Part shown: positions 10,638-21,180 of the stretch, piece by piece
Position numbering within the stretch: the first letter of the stretch is position 1
How the letters are laid out: the number at the start of each line of letters is the position of its first letter
Origin: Diphasiastrum complanatum
Lineage: Eukaryota; Streptophyta; Lycopodiopsida; Lycopodiales; Lycopodiaceae
DNA length: 64,000 nucleotides
Assembly (NCBI GenBank): GCA_029204225.1
Contig: CM055103.1
Coordinates: 44,220,604-44,284,603, forward strand
Reading direction: 5' to 3'
Translations under genes and position numbers: made by a program
The notes under the pieces: model-generated
Database searches by the model: none
The model's input: only the letters and a program-made list of their open reading frames with translations
Told to the model about the DNA's origin: nothing

Positions 10638-10795
10638 GATCAAGGTGAGACTTCCTCTTTTGGAAAAAACAAAGATAAGTCTAAGTTGAAATGTTTTTAT
10701 TGTGGAAGTCTAAGTTGAAAAGAAAGGTAAGTCTAAGCTAAAATGTTTTTATTGTGGAATCAAAGGGCATTTTGCAAATGAATGTTTGAAGAAAC
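10638..10795 (+). pseudogene. Gag zinc-knuckle segment with internal duplication
   Basis: The nucleocapsid knuckle CFYCGIKGHFANEC (CX2CX4HX4C) lies at about 10743-10787. A ~55-bp stretch containing aaatgtttttattgtgga is duplicated (10685-10715 and 10737-10760), giving a half knuckle followed by a full one and breaking the frame. Together with the TGA at 10636 this separates gag from protease. Confidence 0.8.
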
Positions 10796-11275
10796 AAAGA
10801 GATGAAGGTAGCAAGCAAATCAACTTTACTACTAATGATGAGGATCTAGGTGGTGGTGATTCTCTTTTGATGTGCTCTTTAAGTCCAATATCAATTGAAG
10901 GTGACAAATATTCATGGTGGATTGATAGTGGAGCTAGTTCACACATGACTAGTCACAAGGAGTTCTTTACTTCTTTGGTCACTTATGATCGAGCCAAGAA
11001 AGCAATACACATGGCCAATGGTGGTGAGTGTGTGATTGAAGGTATTGGTTCAATTCCTATTTGTCTCTCTACTAATAAGAAAACAAGACTTGATGGTGTT
11101 CTTTACATTCCTTCACTTTCAAAGAATTTGCTAAGTGTTGGTCAAATGATAGAGAAAGGATACATGGTAAAGTTTGGTGGTGATGCTTGTTTCATTACAA
11201 AGGAAGAAATCTTGGCTGCTAGGGGCAATAGACAAGGTAGACTTTTCAAGCTTGATGCTTTTGTTATGGCTAACA
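10796..11275 (+). pseudogene. Copia family A protease
   Basis: The aspartic-protease motif WWIDSGASSHMT is intact near 10915-10950. The usual VLYIPSLSKNLLSVGQM and FKLDAFVMANK segments follow up to 11275. In an intact element it would cut the Gag-Pol polyprotein. The frame itself is open; what is lost is linkage to gag upstream and to integrase downstream. Confidence 0.85.
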
Positions 11276-12658
11276 AAAAGGATGGAATGGACAAGGAGAT
11301 TGGTCTCAACTTTCCAAAGTTCCTTTTAGCATCAATAAGATTGGTGGATCTTATGCAAAGTCTAACAAGCTTTCTTATGCTAGATCTAGGTCAAGATCTA
11401 ATATGCTTCTTGGAGATGTTCATCTTTGTGCTAACTTGGCTAGTCTTGAGGATAATGATGGAATTTCAATGGTTCTTCATGGCAAGTGCAAGCATGCAAA
11501 AGGTAAGGAAAGAGCTAATTTCATCAATGGAGGTGAAGGTTTTCCTTGGAAAAGGTTGTTGCTAATGATTTCTTTGATCATATGGAAAAAGATATTGCTA
11601 GGTGCATGCATGCATGAAGGAGGTGGTTCTCCTACATTCTTTTGCGATGAGTCCAAGAAAGTCATTTTTGCAGCAAGTGGAGTCACATGTCTTCATAAAG
11701 AGAGTACTATCAAAAGACTTGGTGAGAGAGATAGTCACAAGTCAAGAAGAAGAGAAGTATGTGAAGAGTTCAAAGTAGGATGTACTTTGAATGATGTCAT
11801 TGTGAATGAATGGAGGAGAATCATTATCATATGAGTCATTACCTAAATCATTGATTAGAAGCTCTTGTTCGAAAAAAAGAGTACTTCAATCATCCTTATA
11901 TTGAGAGTACTAATCATTTTTTTCATGGCTTCTAATGTCTTTGAGTTTTCTACTTCTTATGATGCAATCATTAAGAGGGAGTCTTATGAAGGAAAGAGCA
12001 ATGGAAGATTGGTTCTTGGGAAGATCCAAGGCATGGATCTCACATCTCTTCATCAACTCAAAGGATTCTATGATTATGAATTGATCACTCATGATCAAGA
12101 TGGCAAAAGGTTGGTTGGAGAAGACTACATGGAGCAAATCGAGAGGCAATTTCTTCAAGGCAAGGGAGATCTCATGGGTGAGCTTATTGAGGTTTGTTAT
12201 AGACTCAAGAGGGCTGGATTTATTAGGTTTGATACTCATACTCTACTTCATGTTGTATGGAAAGTTTGGAATCTATCTTTTTTATTTATGATGGTGCCAC
12301 CAATGACATTGTTTTCACTAACCTTTGTGGAAATTCGAGATCAAGCATTGATGAGATCTTGTTGGATCTAGATCATATGTTTGAGAGGGAGTATTTCCAA
12401 AGGTTTAGGTCTGAAGATATTCATATCTTTGATATCTTTGATGATCAAGAGAAAGATAAGCAAGTGGAAGCGGCTCACTCTGCTTTACTCACATGTTTTG
12501 GAGAATCTTCTTGTGTAGATGATGCTATGCAAGTGGATATTGGTTCTCATGGTTTTTGTACTAGAAAAGCAAGTAATGGATCTAGAAAACAAAGTTTGAT
12601 CAATAACTTTGATGGTCAAGAGGAAGATCAAGAGGTTGGTCTCAAAGGGCTTCAATAA
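11276..12658 (+). pseudogene. Non-retroviral reading frame replacing pol in a Copia element
   Basis: Directly after FKLDAFVMANK, where family A normally continues into the integrase zinc finger (compare VWHKRMGHLNF at 49.2 kb), the frame changes to sequence with no integrase, RT or RNase H motif. Recognisable stretches are LHGKCKHAKGKERANFINGG, FCDESKKVIFAASG, REVCEEFKVGCTLNDVIV and, further on, HQLKGFYDYELITHDQDGKR and DEILLDLDHMFEREYFQRF, ending at a stop at 12656-12658. It is intronless. Frameshifts near 11320, 11560 and 12270 break it. A second, uninterrupted copy of the first 740 bp lies at 19798-20553 and includes the same junction with protease. I do not recognise the family. A captured host transcript carried by a non-autonomous Copia is the simplest reading. 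Confidence 0.6.
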
Positions 12659-12818
12659 CACACAAGGAAAGGTGGCAATTTGGAGCTAGTCAAGAGCATC
12701 AAAGGAGGGTCATTTGGCAAAGATGTTATGGATTTGTTTTTGCAGCTTATCGAAGACTCAAGTAAGGTCAAAGGAGTAGCAAGGAAGTGTTGTTCAAGTT
12801 TACTTTACTTGTTCTATC

Positions 12819-13159
12819 TGTTAGGATAAGTAAGCCCGAGTTTCTCTTACAGTTCATGACTTTCTATGTTTAGCAGTGATTTTGAGCTTTTTACTGCTTA
12901 TGCAATAGTGTGCATGAGCGCCAACTTAACGGCACACGTAGTGTAAAGTTGGGACACACGTTCCGTAATGGGGACCGAACTGCCATGTAGCGGTACCCCA
13001 CAAAAATTAGACTGTGTATATGTACCTTTCAGTCTCTTTTGTTAATACAGTTCAGAAGTGTTCTCTTGGGTTGGTGTGTGATCTCTCTTTACTGCTTATT
13101 TGAGTGATGTTAGATTGCTTGAAAATTAGCTAAATATACTGCTAGTAAGATCCTTGACA
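12819..13159 (+). repeat. 5' LTR of Copia family B
   Basis: A 341-bp segment starting TGTTAGGATAAG and ending CTTGACA, directly followed by a perfect primer site. No partner LTR is seen downstream because the element is broken at 16200. The start is assigned from the TGTTAG terminus only. Confidence 0.7.
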
Positions 13160-13172
13160 TGGTATCAGAGCC
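13160..13172 (+). other. Primer-binding site (initiator tRNA-Met)
   Basis: TGGTATCAGAGCC immediately follows the family B LTR end. Confidence 0.9.
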
Positions 13173-14422
13173 TGGGAGTGATGTAGTTTGAGGTTATCTA
13201 AAAACCGAATTCTTGGAGAATTTGAAGAATTGGATACGGTAGGCTTTGCAGTCAATCGATTCAATTGGTCAGCAAGATTGAGTTGGATTGGGACATCTAC
13301 ATATTTCAATTGTGACTTCTCTAGAAGAACAAGGAGTTCAAAATTGTAATTCTCTTTGAAAAAGCAGGTTTTGGAGCATTGTCACCCCGCACTCAATCAA
13401 TTTCTCACCAATCGACAATCTAACAGTTCCAGTGAGTGAGTTGTAGCGACCTCTCTCAGACAGGTATCTACAAGAAGATCTCAAAGGAAGAATAGTTGAA
13501 GCTTAAAAGGCAACAAAAATCCCATAGCCAGGGTTTTTATCTACAAAGTAGCTTATTTCTCTCTGAAGAAAGAGTTTTTGGTAGCTGAAAAACTATGATC
13601 AAGGGCGCATCACTTGCAGGAAGCAGATTTGAAGAGGCCGTAGACAGCCGTGACTCACAAAGGGAGAGATAGTTGAAATTTCGTTGGTTTCTGCCATAGC
13701 CATAGCTTGAAAGCTTCAGAAACAAGGAAAGAGGAGAAGGGAGCTCGCGAATAGCTCACACACGCCAAGCTGGAGACGGGTTTTTGCGACTGCATGGGGC
13801 TATTGTATGGAGCAGTAAGGGTCAGTGAGCTGAAGTGTGCTGGACCGTAGGATGAAGCCTCATAGAGATTAATGGTCAAGATTGGGTGAACCTAGGCCAT
13901 TGGATGCTCTTTATCCATTGGATTGACAAATTCCAATTTTCACATTTCATGTGAAGGGGTCCGAAGGGCAGAAGGGCCTTCAATTTCATAAAAAAATTTC
14001 AAATTGAAAGAGACCCTGAAGGTTAAATTCATTTGAAAAAAGGTTTTACTTCAAGGTGAAGAAATAGTGCATTTTCTTCAAAGGCCCTTATCTTTTAGCT
14101 CTTTTTTCCGTTTAAGGCCGTCCAAAAGCCAAAATCCTCCAAATTAAGGGTAGGAAAGGATTGTACCTGCAATTACAGTACCTAAAAACAAAGAGATTGC
14201 CGCGGAGAATGTGTTCGGAGCGCGTCAAAAGTCTTTTCACCATTCCAGTGGGCAAGTAGTTGGGAGTTGGTGACGAAGGACATTTCGGAGGACGACACCG
14301 ATTTGGCAGAAAAGCGGCGGGAGGTCTTGAAACTTTTTTGGTTAGAACTTTAGAAGTCTAAATTGTTCTATAAGCTTGTCATTGGGCCTTATTAAAGCGC
14401 TATAGGAGCAATTTTTGGTGAA
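13173..14422 (+). other. Copia family B leader
   Basis: A 1.25-kb untranslated leader, unusually long for Copia. It contains no gag-like frame. Small minus-strand open frames at 13537-13879 look fortuitous. Confidence 0.65.
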
Positions 14423-15215
14423 ATGGCAGGATTGGGGGAATCCATGCTTGGAGAAGCTAGTAGATTGGACGGGGTATCCAATTATAGCATCTGGAAATTC
14501 AAAATGAAAAGTATTTTCATGGAAAAGGAGCTGTGGGACATTGTGTCACTGAGGTGGAACAACGGCCAACTACAACTCCAAGTGATATTCGTGCATTTGA
14601 CAGAAGGGCACAGAAGGCCTTATCCTTGATAAATTTGTCAGTGAAGGATCATGTCATTGCTCACATTAGTGAAGCTGTATCAGCAAGAGGCGCTTGGGAT
14701 GCACTCAAAACACAGTTTTAGATGGCGAATTCCTCTCGAATGATGTTTTTGAGGACCAAACTCATAAGTGTTCGCATGGAGGAGAATGAGGGTGTAGGGT
14801 CCTATTTCACGCGAATAAAGGAGTTACGAGACTAGTTGACAGCCATTGGAGAGCCAATAAGAGATGTTGAGCTAGTTCACATAGCTATGAATGGCCTATC
14901 TGAAAATTTTCAAATGTTTGCAAGTGGCATTGCTTTGAGAGAGAGGCTACCAACATTTGAAAATCTTCATGGCATCATCCTACAGGAGGAACAAAGTCGT
15001 GAAGTAGTAAAAACTCGACTTCCCACATCGGAAGATCAAAAAATACTAGCCAAAGGAAAGCATAAATACAAGAAACAATCCAAGAAGTTAAATGTGGAGG
15101 ATGACAATCAAGGATCCACATCAGACAAGAAGAAGAAAGACAACTATTTTTATTGCCAAAAGCCTGGACATTGGGCAAGCATGATTGTCGCAAGAAGAAG
15201 GCTCGAAAGCTCCAA
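14423..15215 (+). pseudogene. Copia family B gag
   Basis: Opens MAGLGESMLGEASRLDGVSNY, then the Copia gag core (IWKFKMKSIFMEKELWDIV). A frameshift near 14555 moves the rest to another frame, and TAG stops follow at 14719-14721 and 14833-14835, the second in RD-stop-LTAIGEPI where glutamine is expected. A zinc knuckle begins YFYCQKPGHWA near 15146 but breaks before its last cysteine. After about 15210 the sequence jumps into integrase, so the knuckle end, protease and integrase N-terminus are deleted. Confidence 0.85.
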
Positions 15216-15604
15216 GGGTATTGTGGGCTGAAGCAATAGCTACAGCTGCATACATCCAAAACAGGACAAGTAAGTCTGGTGTCCCTCACAGTACACCACA
15301 CGAGTTATGGTGGGGTAGAAAGCCCAGCCTGTCTCACATCAGAATCTTTGGCTGTGCAGCTTATGCACACATTCCTGATAAGCTTCGAAAGAAGCTTGAT
15401 AAGAAAGCTGAATAGGGATTTCTAGTAGATTATGACAACAATTCATCATACTACAGAGTCTACATGTCAGACACGAACACTGTGAAGACAGTGAGAGATG
15501 TCAGATTTGATGAGAGCAGGATAATGGCCAATGACGATTCTATCAGCTATGAGGTTCTGGAGAGACAGTACTATGATCTGCCGCCAGTGACGGAGGGGCA
15601 AGAT
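15216..15604 (+). pseudogene. Copia family B integrase C-terminal fragment
   Basis: WAEAIATAAYIQNRTSKSG, then PHELWWGRKPSLSHIRIFGC, is the conserved distal part of Copia integrase. The DDE core with its first two aspartates is absent. A TAG at 15413-15415 and a later jump into RT at about 15605 show a second deletion. Confidence 0.85.
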
Positions 15605-16200
15605 TGTAAAATGAAAATGGGTTTTCAAGCTCAAGTACGAACCAGATGGGAATGTCTCAAAATACAAGGCAAGACTGGTAGCGAAGGGATTTTCTTAGAG
15701 TTATGGTATTGGCTACTCTAAAACCTTCTCTTCTGTCATCAAACATTCGTCCCTATGCCTATTATTTGCATATGCAGCTGCTTATGACCTCAGGATCCAC
15801 ATTGTGGATGAGAAGACAGTCTTCTTGCATGGTGAGTTAGACGAAGAGGTCTACATGGATCAACCCCCAGGATATGTCTCAAATTCACTTCCTGATTATG
15901 CATGCAGAATGCATAGAAGTATCTACAATCTAAAACAGTCAGCTCGACAATGGTACAAAAAGAAGGACCAAGCCCTGAAATCATTAGGATTCAAGCCATT
16001 GATGGCTGATTCCAATGTGTATGTTAGAGTTACAGATGGGCAGATCATCATTGTGGCTATATATGTGGACGACACTCTGATACTTTGCAAGAGTGAGAAG
16101 CTGATTACTGAAGTGAAGGAAGACATCTCGAAACATTCCGAGATTGTGGATCTGGGAGAAGCCAGGTGCTACCTTGGCTTGCAAATTGAAAGGACACTCT
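15605..16200 (+). pseudogene. Copia family B reverse transcriptase
   Basis: The RT begins mid-domain (FKLKYEPDGNVSKYKARLVA), with a frameshift near 15640 and a stop near 15700. It then runs open through DLRIHIVDEKTVFLHGEL, IYNLKQSARQWY and the catalytic YVDDTLIL (near 16060), ending LGEARCYLGLQIERTL. The canonical (QL)D(V)KTAFL aspartate is retained in VDEKTVFL. It is cut at 16200 by another element's LTR. Confidence 0.85.
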
Positions 16201-16203
16201 AAT

Positions 16204-16450
16204 TGAGACATATGGAGTTGTGCATGTACGTGTGACTGATATAGGCAAGAGGTATGCATGTAGAGCTGTAACCTATTTATAGATGACTTGCATGGGGATT
16301 GCATGTGCTCATGCATAGGATCCTACTCTCTATATATTGAGGTAGTGATTATTCCGTCGACGACTTGGTCTAGGTTACTTGATGATCTCCACAGTCTCTC
16401 TTGTGTTTTCCTATCCTCATCTTAGGGGTTTTCCCTAGTGGTCTTTACAT
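16204..16450 (+). repeat. LTR of an unclassified element interrupting Copia B
   Basis: A segment between the abrupt end of RT and a perfect primer site. It ends TTTACA. TATA-like tctatatatt lies at 16331. The start near 16204 is set by the break in RT. No partner LTR was found. Confidence 0.6.
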
Positions 16451-16451
16451 T

Positions 16452-16464
16452 GGTATCAGAGCCC
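16452..16464 (+). other. Primer-binding site (initiator tRNA-Met)
   Basis: TGGTATCAGAGCC one base after the LTR terminus at 16450. Confidence 0.9.
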
Positions 16465-17686
16465 GGCTAAGATGCGGTTTTGGATGGGATGGAGAGAAGT
16501 TCTACATCAAATCGGAATTAGAACGCACTTGGATTCACATCCCGGTTGGAGTGCTGTTGTTTTAAGGGAAATTGGGTTTGGATTCACTAATTCTTGTTGA
16601 AAGCATGCTTTTCAAACTTGGTGGTAAAGTGCTCTTCTCCTTGTTTGATTTTGTTTGAATATGCTATGGAATTGTGTGAATTCATTCTTATGGTTTCCAC
16701 AGCCTTGAGAAAGTTTCCATTTGAAGTAGAATGATCTGCATGAGTAGATTCACTTCTTTGTCTAAATCTGTTTTTTATGGTTTGGAAAATTTACATGAAT
16801 CCAGAATGGTTTAAACAGTTTAGATTCAGATTAGCAGCAGAATATTTATGATAGATTGGTGAGGAATCAATTTATCCTGAAGGAATAAACTGACTGTTGC
16901 TGGAAATCTTGAGTTTATGGATTGCATGTGAGGATTTATGGTTTTTTCAGACTATTCCTCTTGTATTTCATGCAATTTGAAACAAACATTCAAGGGATAT
17001 TGTAATTTTTTTAAAAGCTGTAGATAAAGATTTTGAATTGTGGATGCATGCAGTTTGAAACCCTGTGAAAGCTTTCTTGGATTGTGCTTGCTGACAGTGG
17101 AAGTTGTAGAACTGTAAAATCTACAGTAACTCTTTCCTTTGTCTTGGGGACACTGAAGCATTGTTGTGAATTTCTGTAAATCTGTTCGGGAAGAGGTAGA
17201 ACACCTGTTCGGTTCAAAGGGAAGCGTTTGTGGATCGCTACCCTGCATGCAAAACTATAGACGAGAGAAGATGTAGAAGGTCGCTTTTATACAAACAAGT
17301 CTATTGTAGAAGAGTGTGTAACTGGGTAAATGAGTTAAACAAGTTGTTGAACTCATTTGGCATCCATTGCTCGTTAGTTGAGGCGTCCATCTAGAAACGG
17401 ACAGAGCGCTATTCTGGGAACTGAGGTTGGGTGCTCTCTGCTGTGATACTGTCCATGCTTCTAGGGGATCCTTACAGACCTCTGTTGGTGATCTAGAACT
17501 GGACATATGCATCAGGGATTGCAGGGAAAGGAGTAATCCTTAAGCTGTTCCAAAAAGTGCTGTTCCTGCAAACAGAAGTTGTGAGGAAGACGATGGAAGG
17601 CGATGTGTGGTTCTGATGTGTTGGAGAGTGCCCGTGATTTGTGTGTGGAGCCAGAGAACGCGCGATCCAGCCTTCTGACCTGCACA

Positions 17687-17726
<40 letters not shown>

Positions 17727-18284
17727 AGGTCGTGACTAGGCTGCCTCCTCGCGAGACTGGGCTGCCTCTCTTTTTGGGGAGATGGCAGCTGGAAAAATTC
17801 ACACCTAATTTTTTTTTAAGTTATGAGAGGCCTTGTGAGGTTTTTATCTAGAATATGTTTTTTGGATAATTGTGGGACCGCAATTTTTGTAATTGCATGA
17901 GTGTGCATGATTTCCCAGATATGTTATTTACTCAAGAGAAATAGAATCTTTTGTAGCTGAGTTACAAGATTCTCAGTGAGATATGTGAGTAACATATGCG
18001 GATTTTGGAGGAATCTGCCTGATAATGACGTATGTGTTTATGTACTGGGTCATAGTGAGATTTTTCTCATATGTGCACGATTAATCTTGTTTGGATCTAC
18101 TATGAATTCCTAGATTACTAAGGTTATCTGGTGCACATAACCTAGTTGTTGAACATAGACATGTGATCAAGTATTGTTTTTGACAATTACTTGTATAGTT
18201 AACAAATCTGTTCTGATAGATCTATTGGTTAACTTAAAATGATTTGGATAATGATCTAAATGTGGAGGATGCACCATCGCGTCA
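16465..18284 (+). other. Long non-coding leader with (CT)n
   Basis: 1.8 kb after the primer site with no gag, pol or other coding signal. A (CT)18 microsatellite lies at 17690-17725. It may be the body of a large non-coding derivative. It ends abruptly in Copia RNase H, presumably a deletion junction. Confidence 0.6.
17690..17725. repeat. (CT)18 microsatellite
   Basis: Uninterrupted CT dinucleotides inside the non-coding leader. Open frames here that encode alternating Leu-Ser are artefacts of the repeat. Confidence 0.95.
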
Positions 18285-18729
18285 GGAGCGGCAGTTCTCT
18301 GGGTCAGCAAGAAGCATACCATTGTGGCTCAGTCATCATGCGAAGCAGAGTATGTTGCATCAGCAAAGATGGCCAATGAGATAATTTGGCTCAAACAGTT
18401 CTTGGACGAATTGGGTGAAACAAGGAACGAGCCTCTGGTTTTGCAGATGGATAACACATCTGCAATACATCTGATGAAAGATCCTATGTTCCACTCGAGA
18501 ACGAAACACATCGTGATCAAGTACCACTTGATCATGGATCTGATTGAGAAGAAGATGATGCAGACCACCTTCATTAGGGATCTGATTGAGAAGAAGATGA
18601 TGCAGACCACCTTCATTGGAACGAAAGACATGGTTGTTGACATCTTCACAAAAGCCCTAGACAAAGGACTTTTTGAGAGACAGAGGAGCAGTCTTGGAGT
18701 CGTCAAGCTATCACTCTTTGAGAGGGAGC
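18285..18729 (+). pseudogene. Copia RNase H C-terminal part
   Basis: Starts mid-domain at GAAVLWVSKKHTIVAQSSC and continues EAEYVASAKMANEIIWLKQF, QMDNTSAIHLMKDPMFHSRT and MVVDIFTKALDKGLFERQR. The frame is open but lacks RT and the start of RNase H. It carries an in-frame 42-bp tandem duplication (18536-18618). The purine tract GAGAGGGAGC at 18720-18729 and the LTR follow. Confidence 0.85.
18536..18618 (+). repeat. In-frame 42-bp tandem duplication in RNase H
   Basis: Two 14-codon copies of (R/M)DLIEKKMMQTTFI, with almost no nucleotide difference, imply a recent duplication or selection-free decay. Confidence 0.9.
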
Positions 18730-19690
18730 TGAAGGAACAAAACGTTTCTATTACCAAAGCTTTGCTAGCTTTCAGCCCTCGCTCTGGCAAAAATGTTTGC
18801 GAACACGAAAATCAAAAGACACGAAGCATAAATCTTCGTGAACACCCTGACGAAAAGACACGAACGAGAAAAATTCAAGAAAGAGAATTATTCGCAGTAC
18901 AAGGGGAGAAAGTCAGACAACACGAAAGTCAAAAGACACGAAACGACACAAAAATCGTCACGACACCTTTTCTGCCCTCATGATCCAAAAGATCAAGAAG
19001 ATCATGCAAGTACCCAGAAGTACAGATATCTGATCTGATGGCATGACATCAGCAGATGCAATCTAGGTCGTGGCTAATCTGCCACTCTTGTAATTCGTGA
19101 TTAGTTGTAGATGTTTAATCACTCTAATCTAGAAGTTATATGACGTGACTATATACTTTCTGGATGATACTTGATACGCACAAGAGAAAGAAGTCTAATG
19201 CTAGTAAGCAAAAAGACAAAAATACAGAATACGAGTCCGCCTGCGTGCGAGAGAATTCTGCATAGGATTCGTAGATCCACAAGTCCGCTAGTAAGCGAGA
19301 CATTTCTCGTGGGAAACTTTTTTTTCTCCCACGCCAACGCACTGTGTGGATTTGCATGCAGTGCTTGAAGAATCAGAAGAATCAATAGATGATTTTGTAG
19401 CCATTGCGCACATATCACTCTTATCATGTCTAATCTTGAATGCAGGTTAGTCTGCTATTATTCGTGTGTCTGATTCACTTGTTCATTTGATTTTGCACCT
19501 TGGTTTGAATTTTGTTGAATGCTACATCAATCTGTTAACGTAGATCAGTAGTGCCTGTCTACATTCTGGAGGACTGTAGGAATGATACAGCTGGCAGTGA
19601 CCAACAATCATATCTAAAATCCATCTGAATTGTTTCCTTTCATGTTTCTTTCGCGACTACGATTCTTTTCGCATCATAGCATGCACATTG
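18730..19690 (+). repeat. ~1-kb Copia LTR
   Basis: Begins TGAAGGAACAAAACG directly after the polypurine tract, so it is a 3' LTR. It matches, inverted, the solo LTR at 42979-43979 along its whole length. The U3 part is rich in CACGAA words (18790-18960). The 3' end near 19690 is approximate. The 18730-18983 open frame is read-through from RNase H and not a gene. Confidence 0.8.
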
Positions 19691-19797
19691 AGCACATGAG
19701 CTAACCTCCATCTCACCTCTTTCTCTTCCCTTTTTCACCTACTATCTTGATGATTGCTTGTGGTTAGTGTTAGTGAAAGTAGAGTTAAAGTGTGATA
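19691..19797 (+). repeat. Fragment of Gypsy T1 LTR
   Basis: gagctaacctccatctcacc and the following tagtgttagtgaaagtaga resemble 31515-31790 within the T1 LTR, but without its long (TC)n. It is wedged between a Copia LTR and the foreign reading frame. Confidence 0.6.
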
Positions 19798-20553
19798 GTG
19801 TTAGAAATCTTGGTTGCTAGGGGCAATAAACAAGGTAGATTTTTCAAGCTTGATGCTTTTGTTATGGCTAACAAAAAGGGTGGAATGGAAAAGAAGTTTG
19901 GTCTCAACTTTCCAAAATTCCCTTTTAGCATCAATAAGATTGTTGGATCTCATGCAAAGTCTAACAAGCTTCCTTATGCTAGATCTAGGTCAAGATCTAA
20001 TATTATTCTTGGAGATGTTCATCTTTATGCTAACTTGGCTAACTATGAGGATAATGATGGTTATTCAATGGTTCTTCATGGAAAGTGCAAGCATGCAAAA
20101 GGTAAGGAAAGAGCTAACTTCATCAATGGAGGTGGTGAAGGTTCTTCCTTGGAGAAGATTGTTGCTAATGATATCTTTGATCATATGGAAAAAGATGTTG
20201 CTAGGTGCATTCGTGAAGAAGGTGGTTCTTCTACACTCTTTTGTGATGAGTTCAAAAAAGTCATTTTTTCAGCAAGTGAAGTCACATGTCTTCATAAAGA
20301 GAGTAGATCAAATGGTTCTATCATGATACTTCGTGAGGGAGATAGTCACAAGACAAGAAGAAGAAAAGTATGTGAAGATTTCAAAGTAGGATGTACTTTG
20401 AATGATGTCATTGTGAATGATAGTGAAGAAGAATCATTATCATATGAGTCATTGCCTAAAACATTGCGTAGAAGTTCTTGTTTGAAAAAAGAGAGTACTT
20501 CAATCATCCTTATGTTGAAGGTACTAATGATTTTTTTCATGGCTTCTAATGTT
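19798..20553 (+). CDS. Second copy of the foreign reading frame (uninterrupted)
   Basis: About 250 codons open without a stop or frameshift, collinear with 11205-11945. It starts in Copia protease tail sequence (LVARGNKQGRFFKLDAFVM) and passes into the foreign part: FSINKIVGSHAKSNKLPYAR, DVHLYANLANYEDNDGYSMV, FDHMEKDVARCIREEGGSS and KVCEDFKVGCTLNDVIVN. The shared Copia/foreign junction shows that the segment moved as part of an element. It is fused at 20553 to Copia C sequence in the same frame, up to a TAG at 20620-20622. No start codon of its own is evident. No known domain is recognised. Confidence 0.6.
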
Positions 20554-21180
20554 TTTGAGGTTTTCGAAGAAACAAAATGTTTCGAGCCACAAAGCTTTGG
20601 TAGCTCTGGCGACAGTTCTTAGTTCCTGGATTTCGGAGCCACTTAGCACATGACTAGCATCATTGGATGTTTCAAGTCCTATACGCCTTACAGTACTCAA
20701 AAATTTGTTCACCTTGGCGACAATAGCACACAAGCTATTAAAGGTGAAGGCACTGTAAGATTATGCTTTGCAAATGATCAGTCTAAGCTACCCTCTAAAG
20801 TCCTGTATGTACCAAAGTAATCTACAAATCTGCTCTCTGTAAGCAGAATCATAGATCTAGGACATAGAGTAGAGTTTGAATGTGATCAGTGTAAAGTGGT
20901 TGATAGGACAGGCAAGATCCTAGAACTCGAAAAGAGGCATGGATACTTGTTTAAGTTGAGTCATTGCTTTTCTGCCTCTAGTCAGGCTCTCAATACTTCA
21001 ATTCATTCAAATAAAGGTTTACTTTGGCATTATAGACTTGGTCATTTAACTCATGCTGCTGTACAACGAATGTCTAGACAATCTATTGTTCTTGATCTCG
21101 ACTATCCTCGAAAAAAGGTCGAGTTACCTGTCTGTCTAGTTGGTAAACAGACTAGGCCAGAAGGACTATGGTGTACTTCA
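20554..21180 (+). pseudogene. Copia family C protease and integrase N-terminus
   Basis: The protease motif reads FLDFGAT-stop-HMTS near 20625-20655: the serine after the catalytic aspartate is phenylalanine and a TAG replaces the usual glutamine (20644-20646). A TAA at 20818-20820 lies in VLYVPK-stop-STNLLSV. The integrase zinc region LLWHYRLGHLTHAAVQRMS retains both histidines, but only one cysteine remains (PVCLVGKQ). After KQTR the sequence jumps, losing the first integrase aspartate. Confidence 0.85.

Noticed and set aside
20560-20600. LTR start of the 1-kb Copia family fused into protease
   Set aside because: gaagaaacaaaatgtttcg resembles the LTR start at 43979 and 18730, but the match is about 39 bases with several mismatches and no other LTR sequence follows; treated as uncertain.
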